From: Bacillus sp. (in: firmicutes)
GTDB taxonomy: Bacteria; Bacillota; Bacilli; Bacillales; Bacillaceae_J
DNA length: 64,000 bases
Assembly (NCBI GenBank): GCA_012842745.1
Contig: DUSF01000035.1
Location: forward strand, 62,001-126,000
Direction of reading: 5' to 3'
Shown here: piece by piece, positions 18,787-27,706 of the stretch
How positions within the stretch are numbered: the first letter of the stretch is position 1
Layout of the letters: every line of letters begins with the position of its first letter
Program-made: the position numbers and the translations under genes
The notes under the pieces: generated by a model
What the model was told of the DNA's origin: nothing
Database searches by the model: none
Seen by the model: only the letters and a program-made list of their open reading frames with translations

Positions 18787-21570
18787 TTATTGTTCTTTAA
18801 AATGATTAGCTTCATCAAGATGGTTAATAATATTATCAATCGGATTACTATTCTGTTCGCTAGTTGCGGAAACTTCCTGTGATGGGTTTGATTCATTGCC
18901 GAGAATATCTACTGCCGTTACATAGTAACTGGCATGAGCGTTTGAAATTTGATAGGATGAATTAGACTTCTTCGGAATGCTGGCAATTTTAGTAAATGGC
19001 TCTGAAGGGCCATTTGCTTTATAGATTCGATAACCAATAATATCGGAATCTGGATGAGGTTCCCATGTTAACAAATTCTCTTTCAACTGTATGTTTGTAA
19101 GAGGACTTGGATGTTTTCCGTTATCAGCAACCGCATCTTTCTGCGGGATAATAATATTTTTCCATGCACCGTTGTTTGGAATGAGCGAGCGCACATCTAC
19201 CACGCCTTCTAAACCCTTGCTATTAAGGAATTCAGGATTCAGCATGACTCCTTTTGTCGTAAATTCCTCAGGGAAGTCCTCTGGCGCTTTATAATATTTA
19301 TCATCGATTACAACATAGGAACCTTGAATCAAACTATCATCAACTTCAGTAGGTGCATATTTTGCTATAAATAGATCGCTTTTTACGAGTCCTGCTTTTT
19401 CGCAAAGTGCAGATGGCAGTTTCCCGCTAATAGCACAATAGGACTTCCGCACAATCCCACCTGGCATAGTAAAGCTCTCTTTTGTTTCGATAACTTCGGG
19501 TTTAACATCATAAACCGAGTTAATAAGTTCCGCCCAAAGCTTTTGATTACGTTGAGCATACGAGTATCCTTTATAGCTTTTTTCAAGCGCCTTCGGTGTA
19601 TCATAGCCCATCCAAAGCCCAAACGTAACCTTTGGGTTGGACGCTACAAACCATGAATCTTTGTAATCTTGAGAGGTCCCTGTTTTTCCAGCCCAATCGG
19701 CCTTGAATTTTAGCTTACTAGGCACTCCTGCTGCTGTTCCTTGCTTCAAAACATCCCTCATCATATCAATGACTAAATAGGATGCTTGCGGTGAAAAGAC
19801 TTCTACAGCTTTTGAGTGATGCTCATAAATGACTTCACCATCTTTTGTTTCAATTTTTTCAATCAAATAGGCATCAACAAATTTTCCGCCATTCGCAAAT
19901 GTCGCAAAAGCATTGACGTTTTCCTCAACGGTCACGCCGCGATCTAAAGCACCAAGTGCCATTGATAAATGGCTTTTATCACCATTTGTTAATGAACTAA
20001 AGCCCATTTTTTCTAAGTATTGAGCGGGGTTCTTATCGATGATAGATGAATAAACCTTCGCCGCCGGGATATTATAAGATTTGGCTAAAGCATATCTTGC
20101 TGACACTAAGCCATGATATCCTTCTCCATAGTTTTTCGGCTCCCATATAGTTGGTCCCGCTTTAATTTTGAGAGGAACATCAGGAATTATTGAACCTGGA
20201 TGAAAAAGTCCAAGGTCAATCGCTGGACCATAAACTAACAACGGCTTCATTGTAGAACCGTTAGAACGGAAGGCATTTGTTGCGTGATTTAGCTGCTTCT
20301 GTTTATGGTCTCGTCCGCCAATAAAACTAATGATAGCGCCTGTATCATTGTCAATTAACATGGCACCAACTTCGACGGGCTCCATTATTTTTACAATCTC
20401 ATTTGTATCTGGGTCTTTCACTTTTTCCGCTTTGTCATTACCGTAATATTGATATGAATTTTTTATTTCTTGCATTTTGTCATAGACATCTTTATCAATA
20501 GTCGTATAGATTCGGTAGCCATTTTGGCGCAGGTTTTTATCGGCTTTCATAAAATATTCTTTATACAAGTTATTATCGTTTTTCAAATCTTCTTTGGAAT
20601 AGCCATCCTTCTCAGCTAAAATTTCTACTAAGATTTTTTTGGCGCGTTCTTCTACTTCAAATGTCAGCCATGGATATTTTTGGACTGTATTTGGTTTAGG
20701 TGGAATTAAATTTGCTTTTATATCATATGTTAAGGCTTCATTATATTCTTTTTCAGTAATATAACCAGCCGTCAGCATTCGATTTAAGACCGTTTTCAAT
20801 CTATTAAGGCCAGGAGTTAAGTCTTCCTTTACCTCACCATTTTGCGTAAATGGTGTATAGCCAAAAGGGCTTTGCGGCAATCCTGCTATGTAGGCAGCTT
20901 GCGGTAAATTTAAATCTTTTGCGTCAACACCGAAAATGCCTTGGGCCGCTGTTTGAATTCCAGCAATATTTCGACCTGAAGAATTGCGGCCAAAGGGTAC
21001 GACATTTAAATAAGCTTCTAGTATTTCATCTTTTTTGAAGAATTGTTCTAATCGTAAGGCAATCATAATTTCTTTTGCTTTTCGTTCAAACGAAACTTCG
21101 TCTGTTAAAATTTGGTTTTTAATTAACTGCTGGGTTAGTGTACTACCACCAGTTTGTACAGAGGAGTTTGTGAATTCTTGAAAAACCGCTCGTAAAATGG
21201 ATTTCGGAACAACACCGGAATGTTCATAAAAATTCGCATCTTCCGTTGCAATAACGGCATCGACAACGTATTGTGAAACATCGCTTAGTTTTGTTTCTTC
21301 TCGATCTAAATCTGAGCGAAGCTTGCCAAGATATTTTTTGCCGCTAAAATATAGCTCCGACGTTTCTTCATAGTTGTAAATATCTTTTTTCATACTGTCA
21401 TAGCTTCTGATTGGTTCATCTTTTACAAGGGAGGCAAAATAACCTGCCCCAACACCGCCAGCAAATGAAAGCCCTATTAAGCAAAATGCTATGAAAATAA
21501 GGGCTAAATTCCACGATACTTTCGTAAATATTCTTGTTAATTTATATAATTGATCCTTATTTAAATTCAT
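18787..21570 (-). CDS. class A penicillin-binding protein with FN3 tail
   Basis: 927 residues, ATG after GGGGGAG. A cytoplasmic tail and one membrane helix (residues 20-42) precede a GT51 transglycosylase domain with E-D-A-N-F-Y-E-H near residue 112 and T-L-T-Q-Q-L-I-K-N near 145. The transpeptidase domain has S-T-M-K near residue 437 (active serine), S-Y-N near 498 and K-T-G-T-S near 634. A fibronectin type III domain (about 820-905) follows. It polymerises and cross-links peptidoglycan outside the membrane. Which PBP1 paralogue it represents cannot be settled here. Confidence 0.93.
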   Translation of the reverse strand: MNLNKDQLYKLTRIFTKVSWNLALIFIAFCLIGLSFAGGVGAGYFASLVKDEPIRSYDSMKKDIYNYEETSELYFSGKKYLGKLRSDLDREETKLSDVSQYVVDAVIATEDANFYEHSGVVPKSILRAVFQEFTNSSVQTGGSTLTQQLIKNQILTDEVSFERKAKEIMIALRLEQFFKKDEILEAYLNVVPFGRNSSGRNIAGIQTAAQGIFGVDAKDLNLPQAAYIAGLPQSPFGYTPFTQNGEVKEDLTPGLNRLKTVLNRMLTAGYITEKEYNEALTYDIKANLIPPKPNTVQKYPWLTFEVEERAKKILVEILAEKDGYSKEDLKNDNNLYKEYFMKADKNLRQNGYRIYTTIDKDVYDKMQEIKNSYQYYGNDKAEKVKDPDTNEIVKIMEPVEVGAMLIDNDTGAIISFIGGRDHKQKQLNHATNAFRSNGSTMKPLLVYGPAIDLGLFHPGSIIPDVPLKIKAGPTIWEPKNYGEGYHGLVSARYALAKSYNIPAAKVYSSIIDKNPAQYLEKMGFSSLTNGDKSHLSMALGALDRGVTVEENVNAFATFANGGKFVDAYLIEKIETKDGEVIYEHHSKAVEVFSPQASYLVIDMMRDVLKQGTAAGVPSKLKFKADWAGKTGTSQDYKDSWFVASNPKVTFGLWMGYDTPKALEKSYKGYSYAQRNQKLWAELINSVYDVKPEVIETKESFTMPGGIVRKSYCAISGKLPSALCEKAGLVKSDLFIAKYAPTEVDDSLIQGSYVVIDDKYYKAPEDFPEEFTTKGVMLNPEFLNSKGLEGVVDVRSLIPNNGAWKNIIIPQKDAVADNGKHPSPLTNIQLKENLLTWEPHPDSDIIGYRIYKANGPSEPFTKIASIPKKSNSSYQISNAHASYYVTAVDILGNESNPSQEVSATSEQNSNPIDNIINHLDEANHFKEQ

Positions 21571-21732
21571 TTACATCTCCCCCTAAATCAGCATTATTAT
21601 AGCATAAAGGATTTATCAATGATATAATTGTTATGTAATGATAATTATTGATTTGACTTTTCTGTTTAAAGTATGGTAAATTTAATAATAGATTTTAAAA
21701 TCAATATTTTGCATTGATAGGAATTAAGTAGT

Positions 21733-21950
21733 GAATATCTCCCTGTTTGTAGAGAGCTGGCGTTTGGTGCAAGCCAGTACATAGATAGACACGAATTACA
21801 TCCTTGAGTATTTGCTTGGAAAAGAAAAGCATGTTTTTCTTAGTATAAGCAAACGGGTTGGGCCGTTATCCAAACAAGTGGAAGATCATGACGTTCTTCA
21901 AATAGGGTGGTACCGCGAAGCAATTCGTCCCTATTTGAGGGGCGTTTTTT
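21733..21950 (+). promoter_or_regulatory. tyrosine-specific T-box leader of tyrS
   Basis: The 406-base gap before tyrS contains a T-box riboswitch. Stem I features are AGAGAGCTGG near 21751 and GGTGCAAGCCAG near 21766-21777, with a candidate tyrosine specifier TAC at 21797-21799 (in GAATTACA). The conserved T-box AGGGTGGTACCGCG is at 21904-21917, and the terminator arms CGTCCCT (21926-21932) and AGGGGCG (21938-21944) precede six T residues. Uncharged tRNA-Tyr would bind the leader and favour the antiterminator. Confidence 0.92.
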
Positions 21951-21976
21951 ATTATTTTAAGGGAGGAAAAATTCAA

Positions 21977-23233
21977 ATGGATTTACTAAAGGATTTAGAA
22001 TACCGAGGATTAATTAATCAAGTAACAGATTCAGAAGGGCTGAAAAAAGAACTTGAAAATGGTTCGATAACATTATATTGTGGGTTTGACCCTACAGCCG
22101 ACAGCCTTCATATCGGACATTTGTTGACGGTCTTAATGCTGCGCCGCTTTCAGCTAGCTGGTCATAATCCAATTGCTCTTGTTGGTGGAGCGACTGGCTT
22201 AATTGGTGACCCTAGTGGTAAAAAAGCTGAGCGTACATTGAATGAAAAAGAAATTGTCGTTGAATGGAGTAATCGCATTAAAGAGCAATTATCACAGTTT
22301 TTAGATTTTGAAGGAGAACATAAAGCAAAGGTTGTTAACAATTATGATTGGACAGGCAATTTGGATGTGATTACCTTTTTAAGGGATATTGGAAAAAACT
22401 TCGGGTTGAACTATATGCTTGCAAAGGATTCCGTTGATTCACGGATTGAGTCAGGTATTTCATTTACAGAATTCAGTTATATGATCCTACAATCCAATGA
22501 CTTTTTAAATCTTTATAAAAATGAAAATTGCCGTATGCAAATCGGTGGCAGCGACCAGTGGGGAAATATTACCGCTGGGCTAGAGTTAATTCGTAAATCA
22601 ACAGATGAAGATGCGAAAGCATTTGGATTAACAATTCCACTTGTAACGAAAGCAGATGGAACAAAGTTTGGCAAAAGCGAAGGCGGGGCAATCTGGCTTG
22701 ATGCAGATAAAACGTCTCCATATGAATTTTATCAATTTTTAATTAATACCGATGATAAAGATGTTGTTAAATTTTTGAAGTATTTTACGTTCTTATCACA
22801 CGAAGAAATTGAGGCATTGGCCGTTGATGTTGAAACAGCACCAGAAAAACGGACAGCCCAAAAACGCTTAGCAGAAGAAGTAACAAAGCTCGTTCATGGT
22901 GAGGAAGCTTTACAACAAGCTATTCGTATTTCAGAAGCTTTATTTAGCGGTGATATTCAAGACTTAACGGCTGCAGAAATCAAACAAGGCTTCAAAGACG
23001 TGCCTTCTTATGAATGTAAACAAGCTGAAAGTAGCCTTTTAGATTTATTAGTCGAAAGTAAAATCTGTCCATCGAAGCGCCAAGCAAGAGAGGATATTAC
23101 GAACGGTGCCATTTATATTAATGGGGAAAGAGCGACTGATCTTAACCGTGTACTTACAGAGGCCGATCGAATCGAAGGACAATTTACAATCATTCGTAGA
23201 GGGAAAAAGAAATATTATTTAATTCAATATTAA
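21977..23233 (+). CDS. tyrS: tyrosyl-tRNA synthetase
   Basis: 418 residues from the ATG at 21977, after GGGAGG. An in-frame extension upstream lies inside the T-box leader and is rejected. The enzyme charges tRNA-Tyr. Class I signatures are L-H-I-G-H-L near residue 45 and K-F-G-K-S near 230 (the KMSKS loop of TyrS). The Y-C-G-F-D-P-T-A-D-S block near residue 34 binds tyrosine and ATP, and the C-terminal 70 residues form an S4-like RNA-binding domain. Expression is set by the T-box. Confidence 0.97.
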   Translation: MDLLKDLEYRGLINQVTDSEGLKKELENGSITLYCGFDPTADSLHIGHLLTVLMLRRFQLAGHNPIALVGGATGLIGDPSGKKAERTLNEKEIVVEWSNRIKEQLSQFLDFEGEHKAKVVNNYDWTGNLDVITFLRDIGKNFGLNYMLAKDSVDSRIESGISFTEFSYMILQSNDFLNLYKNENCRMQIGGSDQWGNITAGLELIRKSTDEDAKAFGLTIPLVTKADGTKFGKSEGGAIWLDADKTSPYEFYQFLINTDDKDVVKFLKYFTFLSHEEIEALAVDVETAPEKRTAQKRLAEEVTKLVHGEEALQQAIRISEALFSGDIQDLTAAEIKQGFKDVPSYECKQAESSLLDLLVESKICPSKRQAREDITNGAIYINGERATDLNRVLTEADRIEGQFTIIRRGKKKYYLIQY

Positions 23234-23268
23234 ATTAAAAGGAAGCAGGGGGCGGTTCCCCTGCTTCC
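23232..23268 (-). terminator. terminator of the chemoreceptor-like gene
   Basis: Stem GGAAGCAGGGG at 23241-23251 with CCCCTGCTTCC at 23258-23268. Read on the minus strand it is followed by TTTTAATTT, so it terminates the minus-strand gene; on the plus strand, for tyrS, no T tract follows the stem. Confidence 0.75.
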
Positions 23269-23274
23269 GACGTA

Positions 23275-24789
23275 TTACATTGTTTTAGCCAATTCGACAA
23301 TCGTTTGTGACATCGCACTTATTTGTTCGATTGCGGCATTTAATTGCTCGGTAAAAGCCGCTTGGCCTTGTGTCATCGTTGTCATATTTTCAATATGTGT
23401 TAAAATTTCTTCAATTAAATCGTTCATATCATTTAAACTATGTTCAATGTTACCAGTAGCCTGAGCGCTGTTAACAGCTAGTTTTCTTACCTCTTCAGCA
23501 ACAACACCAAATCCCTTACCATGTTCGCCTGCGCGTGCTGCTTCGATTGCTGCATTCAGCCCTAAAAGATTCGTTTGTTCGGCAATTTCTCTAATAAAGT
23601 TTGAAATGTTTTTTGTTTCTTCCGTACTTATTTTTGCTTTATTAGCAGCTACCGATGATTGTTCTTGGGCATAGGCAAGCTCCTGAGCTTGCGTTGTTAA
23701 AGACTCAATCCCTTTCGCCATTTCACTGATTGAATCGGATAATTGCTGCATCTGGTCATTAATAGAGTGGATAAATTCTTTCTTATTTTTTTCTAAAGTG
23801 ATATCACGGATTGTTCCCGCGACGCGGAGCGGGATGCCATTTTCATCACGAACGGTTTCACCACCAGCATGGAACCAACGATAGTCCCCGTTCTTTAATT
23901 GTAGTCGATAATCTAAGTCAAAAGGCGTTTTTCCTGAATAATCATTCATATGGTTTGCGAAACTTTGAAGCACGCGGTCGCTATCTTCTGGATGAAGTCT
24001 GCTGCTCCAACTTTTAAACACATTTGGAAAATCAGACTCGTCATTGAATCCTAGCGTTTTTCTAAATTGCTGTGACCACCAAAATTCATTATTCGGATTC
24101 ACTGGGTCCCCAGCAACGACGGTCATATCCCAAGGAGCTTCAACTAATGCACGATTAATTAGGTCGTAGCGGGTAATTAATGATTGTAATTCTTCGTCTT
24201 CTAATTTTTTTTCATGAATATCAAACAAAGCCCCAACTACCCGTAAAGGAACACCTCGATTATCGCGTAAGGTTGTTCCAGTTGCACGGAACCAACGATA
24301 GTCTCCGCTTTTCCGTAATAAACGATATTCAATATCATAAGGCGTTCTTCCTGAATGATCTAATAAATGTGATGCAAAAGAATTCAGAACCCACTCTTTT
24401 TCATCAGGATGAATTTTCGATGCCCAACTGTCTAACACATTAGGGAAATCATTAACGTCTTTATAACCAAGCATTCTACGTAATTCATCAGACCAAATAA
24501 ATTCGTTGTTCGGATTGACGGGGTCTCCTCCCATCACAGTCATATCCCAAAGGCCAACATGAATCGCTTTTGTAACTAAATCTAAACGAATCGCTGTATT
24601 TTCCTCTTGTTTTCGCAACGCATTTAAAACAAAGTTAATGTTTTCAGCAATTTCTTTTGCTTCTTTTGTCTCCTGTGAAGAAAAAGGGTATGATGCGGTA
24701 AAATCATTTGCTTCGATTTTTTTCTTTAAATGTCGACTTGCTTCAAGTAACTCATCTAAATGTTTTGGCGTAGTAGAATGAAAAAGCAT
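23275..24789 (-). CDS. soluble double-PAS methyl-accepting chemotaxis-like protein
   Basis: 504 residues from the ATG at 24789, seven bases after GGGAGAG. No membrane segment is present, so the receptor is cytoplasmic. Two PAS/PAC units (about 75-195 and 205-325) share the block D-M-T-V[12 protein letters not shown] and were made by duplication. A short MCP signalling domain follows, with the hairpin tip [19 protein letters not shown] near residue 400. It probably reports an intracellular ligand, redox state or light to CheA. No HAMP domain is seen. Confidence 0.85.
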   Translation of the reverse strand: MLFHSTTPKHLDELLEASRHLKKKIEANDFTASYPFSSQETKEAKEIAENINFVLNALRKQEENTAIRLDLVTKAIHVGLWDMTVMGGDPVNPNNEFIWSDELRRMLGYKDVNDFPNVLDSWASKIHPDEKEWVLNSFASHLLDHSGRTPYDIEYRLLRKSGDYRWFRATGTTLRDNRGVPLRVVGALFDIHEKKLEDEELQSLITRYDLINRALVEAPWDMTVVAGDPVNPNNEFWWSQQFRKTLGFNDESDFPNVFKSWSSRLHPEDSDRVLQSFANHMNDYSGKTPFDLDYRLQLKNGDYRWFHAGGETVRDENGIPLRVAGTIRDITLEKNKKEFIHSINDQMQQLSDSISEMAKGIESLTTQAQELAYAQEQSSVAANKAKISTEETKNISNFIREIAEQTNLLGLNAAIEAARAGEHGKGFGVVAEEVRKLAVNSAQATGNIEHSLNDMNDLIEEILTHIENMTTMTQGQAAFTEQLNAAIEQISAMSQTIVELAKTM

Positions 24790-24942
24790 CAATAGTCTCT
24801 CCCTTATGTATCCTTAGATTCGAACATCTAGGTAGTTTGAATTATATTTTAAAATTCGGAAGATTACTACACCATTTTTACTTTTTATAACAAAATATTC
24901 TAAAATCATACATAAAAGCAGAGAGAAATACATAATTAAATT

Positions 24943-26553
24943 TTATTCGCCGTTTTTCACGTTATATGTTGCTTCAAGGCATGCATTCAAATGATGCAGT
25001 CCTCTCCATAAATGATAGACAATTCGATCGATCCATTGAAGTGTATTCACTGTTTGGATTGTTGCATCAATATCAGCCTTTTGAAGAGCGGTACGTTCAA
25101 TAATTTCCTTTCTGCTTGAACGACGCATATCCGCAATAGAGAGACTGTTCATTTTCACAATATCTACTAAATCCCCGTGCTGATCATAAGTTAAATCATT
25201 CGCAATTGTTGTAAATAATTTATTCATATTTTCAGAGAGTTGGAGAGTCAAGTCATCGCTTGTTACATACTCAATATAGCCAGGCTCCCTAATTGCCTTC
25301 AATAAACGCTCAAGATGATCGATTGCATGAATTAAAGCAATATGCTGAAAATATTCCTTCTCGGTATTTGAAAAAGCTTGGTTGCCCATTCGCGAGACGA
25401 ATTGTCGAGTCTCATTTAATGCTAACTCCGTTTCCTCTAACTGTTTTTGGATGGAAGAGGTAAGTATTTTTCCTTCATTCAGTTCCTTTGCAGCAATGAC
25501 AATGGCTTTCATAATACGAATTAAAGTTCTTCGGGTTGCCTCGACTGCCACTGGTGTCACCGTTAATACACTATCATCTAAATACTTCGTCAGTTTATTA
25601 TCTTTTTCAGGGACAATTCGACTAATGAGCAATACAAAATAAGATAAAAACGGAATGACGACAATAATTCCAAGCGTATAAATAAGCGTTGAGAAGAAAG
25701 CAAGAGACACTGCTGGGTCGTCATAGTGAAGAAAACTTCCTAGCCATTTAATAAAAGCTACAATTGCAGGTAAAAAAATAAAAGCGATTAATGCTACGAG
25801 AACATTAAATAAAATATGTGTCATTGCGGTTCTTCTAGCTTGAACTGTACCGCCAATTGTTGCGACATACGCCTTTAATGTTGTTCCGATATTTTGCCCG
25901 ACGACTAAAATGGCTGCTTGTTCAAACGAAAGCGCTTCAGCTGCAAGCGCTGTTAATGTAATAACCATCGCCGTACTGGAGGACTGCATGATAACTGTCA
26001 TGACAAGTCCAACTACTACGAGCGCTAGCATTTGAATGAATGTTCCTTCGTTAAAAGATTCAAGTGTAAAGCTTTCGGCAACGCCTGACATCCCGTTCTG
26101 CAACGTACCAATACCGAGAAAGAGCAAGCCAAAGCCAGCGAAAACCATTCCTTGTGCCGCCCATTTACCCTCTGTAAAAAATTTTAACAACGCCCCAATT
26201 CCAATAAGTGGAAACGCAAACGATGTAACACTCACCTTTAAGCCGATGAACGATACAATCCAACCTGTACTCGTACTTCCGAGATTGGCACCAAGAACGA
26301 TGCCAATCGATTGTGTAAAGGTTATGAGTCCTGCACTAACAAATCCAATCGTCATTAACGTCGTTGCACTTGATGATTGGACAACTGCAGTGACAGCGGC
26401 TCCAGATGCGATTGAACGAAAAATGCCGCCCGTAAATTTACTTAATGTTTCCCTTAAGGAGTCCCCTGCTAACGCTTTCATCCCATCTGTCATGAGAATC
26501 ATACCGAGCAAAAACAAGCCGATACCGCCGATTACAATTGAAACTGTTTCCAT
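24943..26553 (-). CDS. Na/Pi cotransporter family protein with PhoU-like tail
   Basis: 536 residues, ATG after AAGGAG. About eight hydrophobic segments fill residues 1-310. The duplicated signature Q-S-S-S-A-T-T (near 60) and Q-S-S-S-T-A-M (near 190) is that of the NaPi-II family of sodium-dependent phosphate transporters. The C-terminal 220 residues are helical and hydrophilic, like PhoU. Such proteins move phosphate across the membrane, inward or outward. It lies alone downstream of the rpsD terminator. Confidence 0.88.
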   Translation of the reverse strand: METVSIVIGGIGLFLLGMILMTDGMKALAGDSLRETLSKFTGGIFRSIASGAAVTAVVQSSSATTLMTIGFVSAGLITFTQSIGIVLGANLGSTSTGWIVSFIGLKVSVTSFAFPLIGIGALLKFFTEGKWAAQGMVFAGFGLLFLGIGTLQNGMSGVAESFTLESFNEGTFIQMLALVVVGLVMTVIMQSSSTAMVITLTALAAEALSFEQAAILVVGQNIGTTLKAYVATIGGTVQARRTAMTHILFNVLVALIAFIFLPAIVAFIKWLGSFLHYDDPAVSLAFFSTLIYTLGIIVVIPFLSYFVLLISRIVPEKDNKLTKYLDDSVLTVTPVAVEATRRTLIRIMKAIVIAAKELNEGKILTSSIQKQLEETELALNETRQFVSRMGNQAFSNTEKEYFQHIALIHAIDHLERLLKAIREPGYIEYVTSDDLTLQLSENMNKLFTTIANDLTYDQHGDLVDIVKMNSLSIADMRRSSRKEIIERTALQKADIDATIQTVNTLQWIDRIVYHLWRGLHHLNACLEATYNVKNGE

Positions 26554-26614
26554 AAAAGCTCCTTATCTAGTTATAATAAATCTAACATACTACAATTTTA
26601 GGCTATATTGAATA

Positions 26615-26657
26615 AAAAACCCTCAAACCCTTGATATATAAAGGGTTTGAGGGTTTT
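26615..26657. terminator. terminator of rpsD
   Basis: Arms AAAAACCCTCAAACCCTT and AAGGGTTTGAGGGTTTTT around a GATATATA-like loop, with T tracts on both strands. It lies 30 bases beyond the rpsD stop on the minus strand. Confidence 0.9.
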
Positions 26658-26686
26658 TAAATACTGAAGTCTACAAGAGCATGTTA

Positions 26687-27289
26687 TTAACGTGAATAGA
26701 ACTCGACGATAAATGCTTCGTTAACTTCTGCTGGCATTTCAGAACGCTCTGGGAAGCGAGTGTAGGTACCTTCAAGCTTTTCAGCGTCAAAAGTTAAGAA
26801 ATCAGGTACGAAGTTGTTGATTTCAATAGCTTCTTTAATGATTTCTAAGTTGCGAGACTTTTCACGAACAGTGATTGTTTGTCCTGGTTTTACGCGGTAA
26901 GATGGAATATCAACGCGACCGCCGTTCACAACGATGTGGCCGTGGTTTACAAGCTGACGAGCTTGACGACGAGTACGAGCAAGTCCTAAACGGTAAACAA
27001 GGTTATCTAAACGAGATTCTAGAAGAACCATAAAGTTTTCACCATGGATACCTTTCATTTTGCCAGCCTCATTAAATGTGTTACGGAATTGGCGCTCATT
27101 TACACCATACATATGACGAAGCTTTTGCTTCTCTTGTAATTGTAATCCGTATTCAGAAAGTTTTTTGCGTTGGTTAGGTCCATGTTGACCTGGTGCGTAA
27201 GGGCGTTTTTCTAATTCCTTACCAGTTCCGCTTAGTGAAATACCAAGACGGCGAGATAATTTCCAAGATGGTCCAGTATAACGAGCCAT
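26687..27289 (-). CDS. rpsD: 30S ribosomal protein S4
   Basis: 200 residues, ATG after AAGGAGGAG. S4 starts assembly of the 16S rRNA 5' domain. The start M-A-R-Y-T-G-P and the S4 RNA-binding domain (about residues 90-150, [19 protein letters not shown]) are diagnostic. It is a single-gene unit between its own leader and terminator, as in Bacillus subtilis. Confidence 0.98.
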   Translation of the reverse strand: MARYTGPSWKLSRRLGISLSGTGKELEKRPYAPGQHGPNQRKKLSEYGLQLQEKQKLRHMYGVNERQFRNTFNEAGKMKGIHGENFMVLLESRLDNLVYRLGLARTRRQARQLVNHGHIVVNGGRVDIPSYRVKPGQTITVREKSRNLEIIKEAIEINNFVPDFLTFDAEKLEGTYTRFPERSEMPAEVNEAFIVEFYSR

Positions 27290-27480
27290 AATATAGCTCC
27301 TCCTTCAATGTTTTTATTTTGTAAAATAAAAACACAGACGTATGCACTCCGAACATTTGTCCATTTTGTCTTCATGTACCCTCGCCCCAGCAGCAAAGAG
27401 TTACTCGATACACCTCTATTTAGAGGAACAAAATGAAACAAAAGCAAGCACATTCAGGCTGCTTTTATTTTACACACAAA
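27290..27480 (-). promoter_or_regulatory. probable S4 autoregulatory leader of rpsD
   Basis: The 190 bases upstream of rpsD hold no gene. On the minus strand they contain a small hairpin with CCTCTAAATAGAGG (27415-27428), a GC-rich block around 27380-27400, and, just before the ribosome binding site, a perfect AT hairpin with 11-base arms (27310-27320 and 27323-27333). In Bacillus subtilis S4 represses rpsD by binding such a leader. The match to the known leader fold was not computed. Confidence 0.5.
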
Positions 27481-27706
27481 AATTATTATATTTTTTTTTT
27501 CTCATAAAGTCAAGAAAACTGAATAATTTTATCGAAATCGAGATTTACTTAAAAATAATATAGGAAAATATAACTATAAAGTTTATAATGGAAATATAAT
27601 ATTAAGAACGACCGTATTTCATTTATACTATTAAGAAAGGACATCAACTTTTGCCATTATGGGCTAAAAGCCATGTCTTTCTAATCAATTTTGAAGGTGA
27701 TTTGAA
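27481..27706 (+). promoter_or_regulatory. dgcP upstream region with hairpin
   Basis: No gene. Two TATAAT boxes (27584-27589 and 27595-27600) lie in AT-rich DNA and probably belong to the dgcP promoter. A near-perfect inverted repeat (AGAAAGGACAT at 27634-27644 with ATGTCTTTCT at 27673-27682, plus an inner GGCTAAAAGCC stem) lies just before the dgcP ribosome binding site and could form a leader hairpin. Confidence 0.45.

Noticed and set aside
21812-21976. N-terminal extension of tyrS
   Set aside because: It lies inside the T-box leader and its terminator. The real ATG at 21977 has GGGAGG upstream.
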